Source of the DNA: Oscillospiraceae bacterium
Lineage (GTDB): Bacteria > Bacillota > Clostridia > Oscillospirales > Acutalibacteraceae
DNA length: 64,000 nt
Assembly: GCA_910574995.1 (NCBI GenBank)
Contig: CAJTCS010000007.1
Span: 124,001-188,000, forward strand
Direction of reading: 5' to 3'
Shown piece after piece: positions 8,290-16,580 of the stretch. The notes below the pieces were generated by a model. That model made no database searches. It was not told the DNA's origin and worked only from the letters and a program-made list of their open reading frames with translations. Both the position numbers and the translations under genes were made by a program. Each line of letters opens with the position of its first letter. Within the stretch, counting starts at the first letter, position 1.

Positions 8290-8747
8290 GCGACAATCAG
8301 GTAAACCGGCTGATGGGTGTGACCATGGAGAAGATCAAGGAAATGGTGGACGCGGACACCGTGATCGGCAAGCCCGTCACCACGCCGGACGGCGCCACCA
8401 TCATCCCCGTTTCCCGCATCAGCTATGGCTTTGCCTCTGGCGGCTCGGACCTGCCTTCCAAGTCCCAGCCCAGCGGGGGGCTGTTCGCGGGGGGCGGCGG
8501 GGCCGGCGTCACGGTCAGCCCGGTGGCGTTCCTGTCCATTTCGGGCGGGGACGTGCGGGTACTGCAGATCGAACCCTATTTCAGCCCCATCGACCGGGCG
8601 CTGGAGAAAGCGCCTTTGGTCATCGACCAGCTGGCTTCGTTGTTTAAGCGGGGAAGCAAGGAAGAGGCCGCGCCAGAGGGCCCGGCGGAAGAGGCGGGGC
8701 AGGAAGCAGGGGCAGCGCAAGGGGCCCCCGGCAAGGCGGAGGGATAA
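8286..8747 (+). CDS. ytfJ: Spore protein YtfJ / GerW family
   Basis: The sequence contains the family core (VIGKPVTTPDGATIIPVSRISYGFASGG), a Gly-rich middle (GGLFAGGGGAGV) and SPVAFLSI. Homologues are produced in the forespore and influence spore germination. No signal peptide is visible. Length is 153 aa, with an extra Ala/Glu/Gly-rich tail after about residue 120. The start overlaps the preceding DUF2953-like gene by 4 bp, and the pair is a recurrent spore-former module. Confidence 0.9.
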   Translation: MSDNQVNRLMGVTMEKIKEMVDADTVIGKPVTTPDGATIIPVSRISYGFASGGSDLPSKSQPSGGLFAGGGGAGVTVSPVAFLSISGGDVRVLQIEPYFSPIDRALEKAPLVIDQLASLFKRGSKEEAAPEGPAEEAGQEAGAAQGAPGKAEG

Positions 8748-8788
8748 GCCCTGCCCCCGTTTATGGCCGCCGCATAGAATAGGGCCCG

Positions 8789-8818
8789 TCTGCATATTGT
8801 GCAAACAGAAAATGCAGA
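8789..8818 (+). repeat. Inverted repeat before the D,D-carboxypeptidase gene
   Basis: TCTGCAT (8789-8795) and ATGCAGA (8812-8818) are perfect 7-bp inverted arms separated by 16 bp, ending 14 bp before the downstream start codon. This could be an operator or leader hairpin; no promoter hexamers are evident. Confidence 0.3.
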
Positions 8819-8832
8819 TGGGGTGATGCGCG

Positions 8833-9987
8833 TTGAAGCGAACAGGAAAGCGGGAAAAGCGGCTTTTTTGGCTGCGGATGGCGGCCTTGTGGGCGGCCTT
8901 AGGTGTATGCGCCTTCTGGGCAGCGCCTGCCAGGGCGGCGGGGCCGGGGGTATCGGCGGAGAGCGCGGTGCTTATCTCGGGGGAGACAGGGGCGGTGCTC
9001 TTCGAGAAAAACGCCCATGAACGCCGGGCCATGGCCAGCACCACCAAGATTATGACAGCCCTGCTGGCCCTGGAGGAAGCGGAGCGCGCCGGGGACCCGG
9101 CGGTGGATATCACCCAGGAGATGGTGGCGGTAGAGGGTTCTTCCATGGGCCTGCAGGCGGGGAACCGCCTGTCCCTGACCAGCCTGGCAGCGGGGATGCT
9201 GCTGGCTTCCGGCAACGACGCGGCCAATGCCTGCGCCTTGTACCTGGAGGGCTCGCAAGAGGCGTTTGCCGGCAGGATGAATGCCCGGGCCCGGGAGGTG
9301 GGCATGCAGGATACCAGCTTTGTCACCCCCTCTGGCCTGGACGATGAAGAGCACTACTCCACGGCCTACGACATGGCGCTGCTGGCCCGGGAAGCCCTGC
9401 AAAACGAATCCTTTGCGGCCATAGCGGGCAGCGCCTCTATGCAGGTGGAGTTCCTAGAGCCGGCCGGCCGGGTATCCTATTCCAACCATAACAAGCTCTT
9501 GCACCTGTACGAGGGGTGCGTAGGTGTAAAAACGGGTTTTACCAAAAAGGCGGGGCGTTGCCTGGTCTCTGCGGCCAGGCGGGACGGCGTATTGCTTATT
9601 GCCGTGACGCTGAACGCCCCTGACGACTGGGACGACCACATGGCGCTGCTGGATTACGGCTTCTCCACTGTGGAAGAGGTCCCTTTTGACGCCAGCGGCC
9701 TGTGGGCCACTGTGCCGGTGGTGGGCGGGGATGCCCAAACGGTGGCTGTGCGGGGCCTGGAAGGGGGGGCGGCCCCCTTGCTTTCCCAGGATGCGTCCCA
9801 GGTAGAAAGCCGGGTGCTGCTGCCCGCTTTCCTGTATGCGCCGGTGCGGGCCGGCGACACGGTGGGCCGGGTGCAGTACGCGATAGGGGGGCGTGAGGTA
9901 TACAGCGTGCCCATTGTGGCAGAGTCCGGCACCATGGCCCAGGAGAAACAGCCGGGCTTTTGGGAAAAGCTCTTCCATTGGAGGTGA
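8833..9987 (+). CDS. D-alanyl-D-alanine carboxypeptidase (DacF/DacB-type PBP)
   Basis: A serine carboxypeptidase that trims the terminal D-Ala of peptidoglycan side chains. The first 35 residues form a signal peptide (basic start, hydrophobic core, ARA-A cleavage region). The three penicillin-binding motifs are present: STTK (catalytic Ser in ASTTKIMTAL), SGN (LASGNDAAN) and KTG (GVKTGFTKKAG). The domain after about residue 275 is beta-rich, as in the PBP5 family. The start appears to be TTG at 8833; the nearby ATG at 8825 is out of frame, and ATG at 8878 would remove the basic N-region. Downstream of the ytfJ module a sporulation-linked role is plausible. Confidence 0.9.
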   Translation: MKRTGKREKRLFWLRMAALWAALGVCAFWAAPARAAGPGVSAESAVLISGETGAVLFEKNAHERRAMASTTKIMTALLALEEAERAGDPAVDITQEMVAVEGSSMGLQAGNRLSLTSLAAGMLLASGNDAANACALYLEGSQEAFAGRMNARAREVGMQDTSFVTPSGLDDEEHYSTAYDMALLAREALQNESFAAIAGSASMQVEFLEPAGRVSYSNHNKLLHLYEGCVGVKTGFTKKAGRCLVSAARRDGVLLIAVTLNAPDDWDDHMALLDYGFSTVEEVPFDASGLWATVPVVGGDAQTVAVRGLEGGAAPLLSQDASQVESRVLLPAFLYAPVRAGDTVGRVQYAIGGREVYSVPIVAESGTMAQEKQPGFWEKLFHWR

Positions 9988-10034
9988 CGGCCCTTAGGGG
10001 AGGCGCATGGACGCAGAAAGGGGAGGATGGAAAA

Positions 10035-10802
10035 ATGGCAGAAAAAGTGCGGCTGCAAAAGCTGCTGGCAGAAAGCGGGCTGTGCTCGCGGCGGAAAGCG
10101 GAGGAGGTCATCCGGGCGGGGCGGGTGGCCGTAAATGGGCGTACCGCCTCGATCGGGGACAGCGCCCTGCCCGGGAAGGATGTGGTCACCGTAGACGGCC
10201 AGCGCCTGGCCCAGGGGCCAGAGGCCCACATCTACCTGGCCTTGCACAAGCCGCGGGGGTTTGTCACCACCATGGCCGACGAGCGGGGCCGTAAATGCGT
10301 GGCCCAGCTGGTGGCGGACGCAGGGGCCCGGGTGTACCCGGTGGGGCGGCTGGATAAGGATTCAGAGGGGCTTTTGCTGCTGACCAACGACGGCGCGTTT
10401 GCCCAGCTGGCCACACACCCCAGCAGCCACGTGGCCAAGACCTACCGTGTAACCGTGCGGCCGGGGGTAACGGAGGAACAGCTAGGGCGCATCAGCACCG
10501 GCATAGAGCTGGACGGCCAGATGACCGCCCCGGCCAAGGTGAAGGTCCTGCAGCAGGAGAGGGGCCGGGCGGTGCTGGAGATCGTGCTGTACGAGGGGCG
10601 CAACCGGGAGATCCGCCGCATGTGCGAGGCTTTGGGCCTGGAGGTAGCCCGCCTGAAGCGCACTGCCATCGGGCCGGTGCGGCTGGGCATGCTGCCCCAG
10701 GGCAAATACCGGGAGTTGACAAAAGAAGAAGTACAGGGGGTAGCGGCCGGGGCCCGGCGCTCCGCCTCAAGAAAACAAGGGAAGGCAGGGGGCCGGAGAT
10801 GA
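10035..10802 (+). CDS. rluB: Pseudouridine synthase RluB family (large-subunit rRNA)
   Basis: Converts a uridine of 23S rRNA to pseudouridine. An S4 RNA-binding domain opens the protein (VRLQKLLAESGLCSRRKAEE), followed by the RsuA/RluB catalytic motif GRLDKDSEGLLLLTND with the catalytic Asp, and NREIRRMCEALGL near the C-terminus. The ATG at 10035 follows GGGAGGATGG; the frame is open further upstream to 9960 but that part overlaps the carboxypeptidase gene. The basic tail (RRSASRKQGKAGGRR) is an extension. The stop overlaps the next ATG. Confidence 0.93.
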   Translation: MAEKVRLQKLLAESGLCSRRKAEEVIRAGRVAVNGRTASIGDSALPGKDVVTVDGQRLAQGPEAHIYLALHKPRGFVTTMADERGRKCVAQLVADAGARVYPVGRLDKDSEGLLLLTNDGAFAQLATHPSSHVAKTYRVTVRPGVTEEQLGRISTGIELDGQMTAPAKVKVLQQERGRAVLEIVLYEGRNREIRRMCEALGLEVARLKRTAIGPVRLGMLPQGKYRELTKEEVQGVAAGARRSASRKQGKAGGRR

Positions 10803-11182
10803 TCGAGATATTGCCCATGGAAGACAGGGAACGGGAGAAAGCCTTGCTGGAAGGGTTAGAGGTTACAGGCGCGCCCCGGGTGCTGCTGATGGCGGACCGG
10901 GGGGAGGCCCTGGGCCACGCGGCGGTGGAGGTGGCAGGCACGGCGTTGCGCATCCTGCGGCTGGAAGCGGCGGGGTATGACCCTGCCCAGAAGCCCCAGG
11001 GGGAGGCGGCTTTCATCCTGGATTCGCTGATGCGGGCCGCGGCCTCTTATGGGGAAACGCTGGGCGCCCGCTCTATTGAGACGGCTTTCCCGGATTTTTT
11101 TGGTTTTTTCCACAACCGGGGCTTTGATACGGACGAAACCCACGCCTTCACGCCCATGGGGACCATCGTCCGGTATGAGTAG
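10799..11182 (+). CDS. Unknown protein, 127 aa, translationally coupled to rluB
   Basis: Starts at ATG 10799, overlapping the rluB stop (ATGA). The pattern RVLLMADRGEALGHAAVEVAGTALRI, then ILDSLMRAAASYGETLGA and FGFFHNRGF, resembles a shortened GNAT acetyltransferase fold: a beta strand pair, a long helix, then the late strand with FxxRGF. I see no clear acetyl-CoA loop (R/QxxGxG/A), so acetyltransferase activity is only a guess. No signal peptide or membrane segment. Confidence 0.7.
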   Translation: MIEILPMEDREREKALLEGLEVTGAPRVLLMADRGEALGHAAVEVAGTALRILRLEAAGYDPAQKPQGEAAFILDSLMRAAASYGETLGARSIETAFPDFFGFFHNRGFDTDETHAFTPMGTIVRYE

Positions 11183-11183
11183 G

Positions 11184-11213
11184 AGGCCCGCGGGGTTCCC
11201 ATGCCCGCGGGCC
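11184..11213 (+). terminator. GC-rich hairpin, probable terminator
   Basis: AGGCCCGCGGG (11184-11194) pairs perfectly with CCCGCGGGCCT (11203-11213). The following bases are only moderately T-rich, so termination strength is uncertain. Confidence 0.6.
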
Positions 11214-11280
11214 TAATCCTGTGTTTTGGGCTGTATTGGACCCCGTTTTATGAAGATTCCATGAAATCGGCGGAAACCAG

Positions 11281-11310
11281 TTGCATTGGCACACCCGGAT
11301 ATGGTAAAAT
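11281..11310 (+). promoter_or_regulatory. Possible sigmaA promoter for the yicC-remA-gmk block
   Basis: TTGCAT (11281-11286), an 18-bp spacer and TAAAAT (11305-11310), placed between the terminator at 11213 and the palindrome at 11324. Confidence 0.55.
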
Positions 11311-11323
11311 CAATACTGGATGC

Positions 11324-11361
11324 GCCCAGGGGGCCTGAAGCCCGCTTCAGGCCCCCTGGGC
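11324..11361 (+). repeat. Perfect 18-bp inverted repeat in the yicC leader
   Basis: The 18-nt arm at 11324-11341 and its exact complement at 11344-11361 are separated by two bases. If the promoter at 11281-11310 is used, the hairpin sits at the very 5' end of the mRNA, 30 nt before the yicC start. No T run follows, so it is not an ordinary terminator. Confidence 0.8.
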
Positions 11362-11391
11362 AAAGACGCAGCCCAGATTGGAATGAGAACG

Positions 11392-12270
11392 ATGTTGAAA
11401 AGCATGACCGGCTATGGCCGCAGCGAAGCCACCGTGGACGGCCGCCATATGGTGTTCGAGATCAAAAGCGTAAACCACAAATATTTCGAGTTCAATGCCC
11501 GCGTCACCCGCAGCTGCTCCTTTTTAGAGGAACGCCTGAAAAGCTATGTGCGGGAGAAGGTCTCCCGGGGGAAAATAGACGTGTTTTTGCAGGTGGAAAG
11601 CCTGGAAGGGGCGGGCACACAGGTGCAGGTGAACCATGCCTTGGCCGGGGCCTATTACAACGCCTTGACAGAGCTGCGGGACCGCTGGCAGCTGGATGAC
11701 CCGGTGACCCTGGCGCTGCTGGCCCGGTACCCGGATATCTTTTCGGTGCGCAAAGAGCCCGAGGATGAAGAGGCCCTGTGGCGGGCCGTGGAACAGGTGG
11801 CCGCCCCGGCGGTGGCTTCCCTTTTGCAGATGCGGGAAAGCGAAGGCAGCCGCCTGCAGCAGGATGTCCTGGAAAAGGCCCGGGCCGTTTTGGGGTTGGT
11901 CGGCCAGGTAGAGGCCCTGGCCCCCCAGACTGTCCGGCAATATCAAGAGCGCCTGCGGGGGAAGATACAAGAGCTGTTGGGGGAGGCCCGCTATGACGAG
12001 CAGCGCGTGTTGACCGAGGTGGCCGTTTTTGCCGATAAGGTAGCTATCGACGAGGAGACTGTGCGCTTGCGCAGCCACTTCCAACAGCTACAGGCGCTGG
12101 TGGATTCCCCTGGCCCGGCGGGCAGGAAAATCGACTTTTTGGTGCAGGAGATGAACCGGGAGGCAAACACCATTGGGTCCAAGTCGGTAAACCCGGAGAT
12201 CGCCCACTTGGTGGTAGAGATCAAATCGGAGATCGAGAAGATACGCGAGCAGGTACAGAACGTGGAATAA
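11392..12270 (+). CDS. yicC: YicC/YloC family endoribonuclease
   Basis: Family members are endoribonucleases acting in the cytoplasm. The start is the conserved MLKSMTGYGRSEA, followed by the family block EIKSVNHKYFEFN; the C-terminus has LDFLVQEMNREANTIGSKS in variant form and ends in the usual helix. Length 292 aa is normal. ATG at 11392 is chosen because the family begins with this motif, although the ribosome site (GGAATGAG) is weak. remA begins 13 bp after the stop, the standard Bacillus/Clostridium order. Confidence 0.95.
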   Translation: MLKSMTGYGRSEATVDGRHMVFEIKSVNHKYFEFNARVTRSCSFLEERLKSYVREKVSRGKIDVFLQVESLEGAGTQVQVNHALAGAYYNALTELRDRWQLDDPVTLALLARYPDIFSVRKEPEDEEALWRAVEQVAAPAVASLLQMRESEGSRLQQDVLEKARAVLGLVGQVEALAPQTVRQYQERLRGKIQELLGEARYDEQRVLTEVAVFADKVAIDEETVRLRSHFQQLQALVDSPGPAGRKIDFLVQEMNREANTIGSKSVNPEIAHLVVEIKSEIEKIREQVQNVE

Positions 12271-12282
12271 GGGGGCGGCGGT

Positions 12283-12552
12283 ATGCGGCTGGTAAACATC
12301 GGCTTTGGCAACATGGTTTCGGCGGAGAAGGTGGTGTCGGTGGTCAGCCCAGAATCGGCCCCTATCAAGCGCATGGTGCAAGAAGCTAAGGAAAAGGGCG
12401 CGGCTATCGACGCCACTTTTGGCCGTAAGACAAAAGCCGTCCTGGTGATGGATAGCGGGCACATGGTGCTGTCAGCCCTGCTGCCCGAGACGGTAGCCAG
12501 CCGTTTTAACGGTAAGGACGAGGGCGGCATGCTGGCCGAGCTGGGGGAATAG
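12283..12552 (+). CDS. remA: RemA-family DNA-binding regulator (DUF370)
   Basis: RemA of Bacillus subtilis is a small oligomeric DNA-binding activator of matrix and osmoprotection genes. This 89-aa protein has the family core [33 protein letters not shown] and [20 protein letters not shown]. The Bacillus target genes are not in this window, so the role in this organism is open. Located between yicC and gmk as in many Firmicutes, though here a further small ORF intervenes before gmk. Confidence 0.93.
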   Translation: MRLVNIGFGNMVSAEKVVSVVSPESAPIKRMVQEAKEKGAAIDATFGRKTKAVLVMDSGHMVLSALLPETVASRFNGKDEGGMLAELGE

Positions 12553-12558
12553 CTGGGA

Positions 12559-12586
12559 AAGCCCCTGCCAGGCTGGCAAGGGGCTT
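12559..12586 (+). terminator. Hairpin after remA
   Basis: AAGCCCCT (12559-12566) pairs with AGGGGCTT (12579-12586), continued by GCC/GGC with one bulged A and an AGGCT loop. There is only a weak T tract after it, so it may attenuate rather than stop transcription. Confidence 0.5.
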
Positions 12587-12640
12587 GTCCGGCCGGTTCC
12601 CTTTGCGCCCCGCATTTCAAAGAAGGAGGGGCTTTGTAAT

Positions 12641-12940
12641 ATGCCGAAAACGGCCTGGATCTTTTCATACAAGCTGAAGAAAAACGTAAGCGAGGAGCAG
12701 TTTATCCAGCGGACGCAGGCGTTGCACGATACGGTCATTTCGAAAGCGGATGGCTTCATTTCCTGGGAGCACTACCGGCAGGGGGACGTGTGGACGGACT
12801 TTGTCCTTTGGGAAACAGAGGAAGACGCCCAAAACGCCACGGAAGTGGGGAAGGGGAAGGAAGCCACAGAAAATTTTTATGCATGTATCCAAATGCATAC
12901 ATGCAGGGCGCTGATTTCCCAGCTGGTAAAGCGGTATTGA
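12641..12940 (+). CDS. Small dimeric alpha/beta-barrel-like protein (ABM-like), unknown role
   Basis: ATG at 12641 follows GAAGGAGGGG. The 99-aa sequence (AWIFSYKLKKNVSEEQFIQR, WEHYRQGDVWTDFVLWET, EDAQNATEVGKG, then a closing helix with CIQM) has the strand-helix-strand layout and the 'share of W/F' spacing seen in antibiotic-biosynthesis-monooxygenase-like ferredoxin-fold dimers. I cannot identify catalytic residues. It is an insertion between remA and gmk, which are usually adjacent. Codon use looks like that of its neighbours. Confidence 0.75.
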   Translation: MPKTAWIFSYKLKKNVSEEQFIQRTQALHDTVISKADGFISWEHYRQGDVWTDFVLWETEEDAQNATEVGKGKEATENFYACIQMHTCRALISQLVKRY

Positions 12941-13040
12941 GGTACGGGTCCCCCGCTATTGCGGACGGGCTGCCCTGTAAAGGCAAGAAGGGAAGCCCTT
13001 TGGGCTGGATTTACATTGAAAAAGCAAAGGAAGTGCGTAC

Positions 13041-13673
13041 ATGCAGAAAAAAAGCCAGGAAAAAGGCCTGCTGCTGGTGGTATCCGCCCCCTCGGGCGGG
13101 GGGAAGGGCACCATTTTGCAAGAGCTTTTCCGCAGGGATGGGAACCTGCGCCTGTCTGTGTCCGCCACTACCCGGGCCCCCAGGCCGGGGGAGGAGCACG
13201 GCAAGCAGTATTTTTTCCTCGGCCGGGAGGAGTTCGAAGGGATGATCGCGGCAGGGGATATGCTGGAGCACGCCCAGTATGTGGGCAATTATTACGGCAC
13301 ACCCCGTGGCCCCGTGGAGGAATGGCGGGGGCAGGGGCATGACGTGGTGTTAGAGATCGAGGTGCAAGGCGGGCGGCAGGTAAAAAAGCTTGCCCCGGAC
13401 TGCGTCTCGGTATTTATCCTGCCCCCTTCTATGGAGGTGCTGGAAAAGCGCCTGCGGGGCCGGGGCACCGAGCCGGACGAGGCCGTATGCCGGCGGCTGG
13501 AAACCGCCCGGCAGGAGATCCCCTGCGCCAAGGGGTATGACTATATCGTCTACAACGACCGCCTGGAAGACGCCGTGGCTGACCTGGAGGCCATCATCCG
13601 GGCAGAAAAGAGGAAATACACCAGGAACAGCGACTGTATAGAAAGGGTGCTGGAAGATGCTGAAGCCCAGTGA
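13041..13673 (+). CDS. gmk: Guanylate kinase
   Basis: Phosphorylates GMP to GDP with ATP. The P-loop is SAPSGGGKGTI near residue 15, the GMP-binding region contains SATTRAPRPGEEHGKQYFF, and EIEVQGGRQVK and the C-terminal YNDRLEDAV match the family. 210 aa is normal. The ribosome site is not strong (AAAGGAAG about 9 bp upstream). The last 17 bp overlap rpoZ, so the two are likely translated together. Confidence 0.95.
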   Translation: MQKKSQEKGLLLVVSAPSGGGKGTILQELFRRDGNLRLSVSATTRAPRPGEEHGKQYFFLGREEFEGMIAAGDMLEHAQYVGNYYGTPRGPVEEWRGQGHDVVLEIEVQGGRQVKKLAPDCVSVFILPPSMEVLEKRLRGRGTEPDEAVCRRLETARQEIPCAKGYDYIVYNDRLEDAVADLEAIIRAEKRKYTRNSDCIERVLEDAEAQ

Positions 13674-13866
13674 CAACATTATCAAAACCCCCCACAAAAG
13701 CTATTATTCTTTGGTAATTGCCGTGGCTAAGCGGGCCAGGGAGATTGCCGAGAAGGCTGACCGGGACGGGGCCATCCTGACCGATAAGCCGGTAGACATG
13801 GCGGTGCAGGATTTCGTACAGGACAAATACCATATCATCGAACCGGACTCCTTTGAGGAAGAATGA
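13657..13866 (+). CDS. rpoZ: RNA polymerase omega subunit
   Basis: 69-aa subunit that helps assembly of the beta' subunit. It begins MLKPSDNIIKTPHKSYYSLVIAVAKRAREI, the omega signature (S-x-Y-x-L-V-x-x-x-A-K-R-A-R), and ends in an acidic tail. The gene overlaps gmk at its start and priA at its end (ATGA), so it is embedded in a coupled gmk-rpoZ-priA unit. Confidence 0.95.
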   Translation: MLKPSDNIIKTPHKSYYSLVIAVAKRAREIAEKADRDGAILTDKPVDMAVQDFVQDKYHIIEPDSFEEE

Positions 13867-16337
13867 GCGGGCTTTTCGTCCAGGTGGCGGTGGAGAACAC
13901 GTCTTATACTTTTGATAAGCTCTTCACCTATGCCGTGCCCCCCGCCCTGGTGGGGCTGCGCCCCGGTATGCGGGTGCTGGTCCCTTTCGGGGCGGGAGGG
14001 CGGAAGCGTGTGGGCATGGCCTTTTCCCTTGAGGGTTTGCCCCCGCCTGGCGTAGACGCTGCTGTCCTGAAGGAAGTGGCCCAGGCGTTGGATCAGGAGC
14101 CCCTTCTCTTAGACAAGCATCTGGAACTGGCGCGGTGGGTGGCGGACCGGTACTACTGTACCCTGTTCGAGGCGGTAAAGCTGATGATCCCGGCCGGCCT
14201 ACAGCTGCGGCTGAAAAACAGCTATGTATTGGCGCCGGGTTTCAAGGATTTCGACCGGGAGGCATATACGCCGCTGGCCTGGCAGGTTTTGGCGTTACTG
14301 CGCCAAGCGGGCCGGGCCGTGCCCTTCGAGAAGCTCTCTAAAGAGTTGGGCATTGGGGAAACCTGCCCGGATTTCCAGGCGCTGCTGGAGGCCGGGGCCG
14401 TGTGTAGGGTGGACGTGGCCGCTAGCCGCATGCAGGATGCCACAGCCAGGATGCTGCGGCCTATTCTGGGCTTTTCTGGCAAGCTGACCCCCCGGCAGCG
14501 GGACGTGCTCGCTACCCTGGAGGATGCGGGGGAGGCCTCGGAAAAGGAATTGTGCTATTTTACCGGCGCTTCCCCGGCGGTGGTGCGGGCCCTGGTGGAA
14601 AAGGGCGCGGCGGAGGCCTTTACCTATGAGGTGTACCGCCGGCCGGCCCTTGTAGGGCCCGGTGGGCCCGCTGGGCCCACCGCCCTTTCCCCAGAACAGC
14701 AGGGGGTTTTAGAGGGCTTGGCGGCGGCTTATGAAGAAGCCGCCCATCACCCCAAAGGGGGCGGGAAAACCTGCGCCCTCTTATATGGGGTAACGGGCAG
14801 CGGCAAGACCTCGGTCTATATGCAGCTCATCCGCCATGTGCTGGGGCAGGGCCGGGATGTGATCGTGCTGGTGCCGGAGATATCCCTGACGGCCCAAGCC
14901 ATCCGGCAGTTCCACAGCGCCTTTGGCAGCCAGGTGGCGGTGCTGCACAGCGGCCTTTCCCTGGGGGAGCGCATGGACGAGTGGAAGCGCATCAGGCGGG
15001 GGGAAGCCCATGTAGTGGTAGGTACACGGTCGGCGGTGTTTGCGCCGGTGCGGGACCTGGGCCTCATCGTGGTCGACGAAGAACAGGAGCCCGCCTACAA
15101 GTCCGAATCCAGCCCCCGGTTCGACGCCCGGGAGGTAGCCCGTTACCGCTGCATGAGGGGCCTGGGCCTATGTCTGCTGGCCTCGGCCACGCCCTCGGTA
15201 GAGGCCTGCGCCATGGCCAAGCAGGGGAAATACGCTTTTTTCCAGCTGGGCGGCCGGTTTGGCCCGGCCACGCTTCCAGAGGTGGAGCTCATCGACATGA
15301 ACACAGAGGCCCTGCCCGGGGAAGACACCGCTATCGGCCCCACTTTGGCGGCGGCCCTGCGGGAGAATTTCCAGGCAGGCAGGCAGTCCATCGTGCTGCT
15401 GAACCGCCGGGGCTACCATACCTTTGCCTCTTGCCGCAGCTGCCATGAAGTTATCACCTGCCCCCATTGCAGCATTTCCCTGACGCTGCATAGCGCCAAC
15501 CACCGGCTGCTGTGCCATTACTGCGGCTATTCCATCCCCATCCCCCAGGCCTGCCCCGCCTGCGGCAGCAGGTCTTTGGGCTTCCGGGGCTCGGGCACCC
15601 AGCGGGCAGAGGAGCAGCTGCAAGGCATCTTGCCAGAGGCCCGCATCCTGCGCCTGGACACGGACGCGGTGGCGGCCCGGTACGCCCTGGAAAAGCGGCT
15701 GGAGGAATTTGCGGCAGGGGAGTACGACGTGATGGTGGGCACCCAGATGGTGGCCAAGGGGCTGGACTTTGAGAATGTGACCTTGGTGGGGGTATTGTCG
15801 GCGGACCAGTCCTTGTACAGCGACGACTTCCGCAGCAACGAGCGTACCTTTGACCTGTTGACCCAGGTGGTGGGCCGGGCGGGCCGGGGGAAATATCCGG
15901 GCCGGGCCCTGGTGCAGACCTACATGCCGGAAAACCCGGTGCTGCATCTGGCACGGGGGCAGGACTATTTTGGCTTCCTGAAAGGGGAGCTGGCATACCG
16001 CAGGTCTCTGCTGTACCCGCCTTATGTAGACCTGTTGGTGGTAGGCCTGGTGGGGGAGCGGGAAACGCTGGTACAGGCGGCGGCGGAACGCTTTTTAAAG
16101 ATGTTTGCCGGCCTGGCGGCGGCTGAGTATAGCGGCCTGCCCCTGCGGGTGCTGCGGCCGTCTCCGGCAGCGGTGGCCAAGGTGGGGGGGAAGTTCCGCT
16201 ATAAGCTTATCATCAAATGCCGCAATACGCCCCAGCTGCGGCAGCTGTGCGCCCGTGCCCTGCGGGGGTTTGCCGCTTTGCGGGAGTTCAAGGCCGTCAC
16301 GGCTTACGCCGCGCCAGACCCCGACCGGATCCTGTGA
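13863..16337 (+). CDS. priA: Primosomal protein N' (replication restart helicase)
   Basis: Superfamily 2 DNA helicase that reloads the replisome at stalled forks. Residues 1-~110 form the 3'-DNA-binding domain (VAVENTSYTFDKLFTYAVP). The Walker A is GVTGSGKTSVY near residue 310 and the DEXX box is DEEQE near residue 404. The zinc-binding cysteine pairs CRSCHEVITCPHC and CHYC...CPAC lie near residues 523-565. The helicase C-terminal motif QVVGRAGRG follows. Length 824 aa is usual. Start overlaps rpoZ by 4 bp. Confidence 0.96.
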   Translation: MSGLFVQVAVENTSYTFDKLFTYAVPPALVGLRPGMRVLVPFGAGGRKRVGMAFSLEGLPPPGVDAAVLKEVAQALDQEPLLLDKHLELARWVADRYYCTLFEAVKLMIPAGLQLRLKNSYVLAPGFKDFDREAYTPLAWQVLALLRQAGRAVPFEKLSKELGIGETCPDFQALLEAGAVCRVDVAASRMQDATARMLRPILGFSGKLTPRQRDVLATLEDAGEASEKELCYFTGASPAVVRALVEKGAAEAFTYEVYRRPALVGPGGPAGPTALSPEQQGVLEGLAAAYEEAAHHPKGGGKTCALLYGVTGSGKTSVYMQLIRHVLGQGRDVIVLVPEISLTAQAIRQFHSAFGSQVAVLHSGLSLGERMDEWKRIRRGEAHVVVGTRSAVFAPVRDLGLIVVDEEQEPAYKSESSPRFDAREVARYRCMRGLGLCLLASATPSVEACAMAKQGKYAFFQLGGRFGPATLPEVELIDMNTEALPGEDTAIGPTLAAALRENFQAGRQSIVLLNRRGYHTFASCRSCHEVITCPHCSISLTLHSANHRLLCHYCGYSIPIPQACPACGSRSLGFRGSGTQRAEEQLQGILPEARILRLDTDAVAARYALEKRLEEFAAGEYDVMVGTQMVAKGLDFENVTLVGVLSADQSLYSDDFRSNERTFDLLTQVVGRAGRGKYPGRALVQTYMPENPVLHLARGQDYFGFLKGELAYRRSLLYPPYVDLLVVGLVGERETLVQAAAERFLKMFAGLAAAEYSGLPLRVLRPSPAAVAKVGGKFRYKLIIKCRNTPQLRQLCARALRGFAALREFKAVTAYAAPDPDRIL

Positions 16338-16342
16338 ACCCG

Positions 16343-16437
16343 AGGGCCGCCCCATTGGTTTTGGCAGGGCCAAAACGTGGAAGGCCCCTTGGGACGGCCT
16401 TCCACGGACGCGCATGCGCGCCCAATGGGGCGGCCCT
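16343..16437 (+). repeat. Cloverleaf of nested perfect inverted repeats
   Basis: A perfect 16-bp outer stem (16343-16358 with 16422-16437) encloses three adjoining hairpins: a 7-bp stem 16359-16365/16369-16375, an 11-bp stem 16376-16386/16396-16406, and the 12-bp palindrome CGCGCATGCGCG at 16409-16420. Almost every base is paired and the arms abut directly, giving a four-way junction. No ORF is present. It lies between priA and def on the transcribed strand, so it would also fold as RNA. The nature is unknown: dispersed palindromic repeat, MITE-like element or structured RNA. Confidence 0.85.
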
Positions 16438-16498
16438 GCGGCCGGCGCCCACCCAAAGCCAAAAAACCGGGGGCGGGGAAGTTTTTTACAAAGGGTTT

Positions 16499-16553
16499 TT
16501 AGGGGATTTTCTCCCATAAGTTCCCCTAAGCGGGGACCGGGGCAGGCCCCGGC
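16499..16553 (+). repeat. Two further hairpins in the priA-def gap
   Basis: TTAGGGGA (16499-16506) pairs with TCCCCTAA (16522-16529), and a GC-rich CCGGGG/CCCCGG hairpin follows at about 16538-16553, just before the def ribosome site. They could form part of the same structured leader as the cloverleaf. Confidence 0.45.
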
Positions 16554-16580
16554 CAAAGAAGAGGAAAGGAAAGCGAGAAC

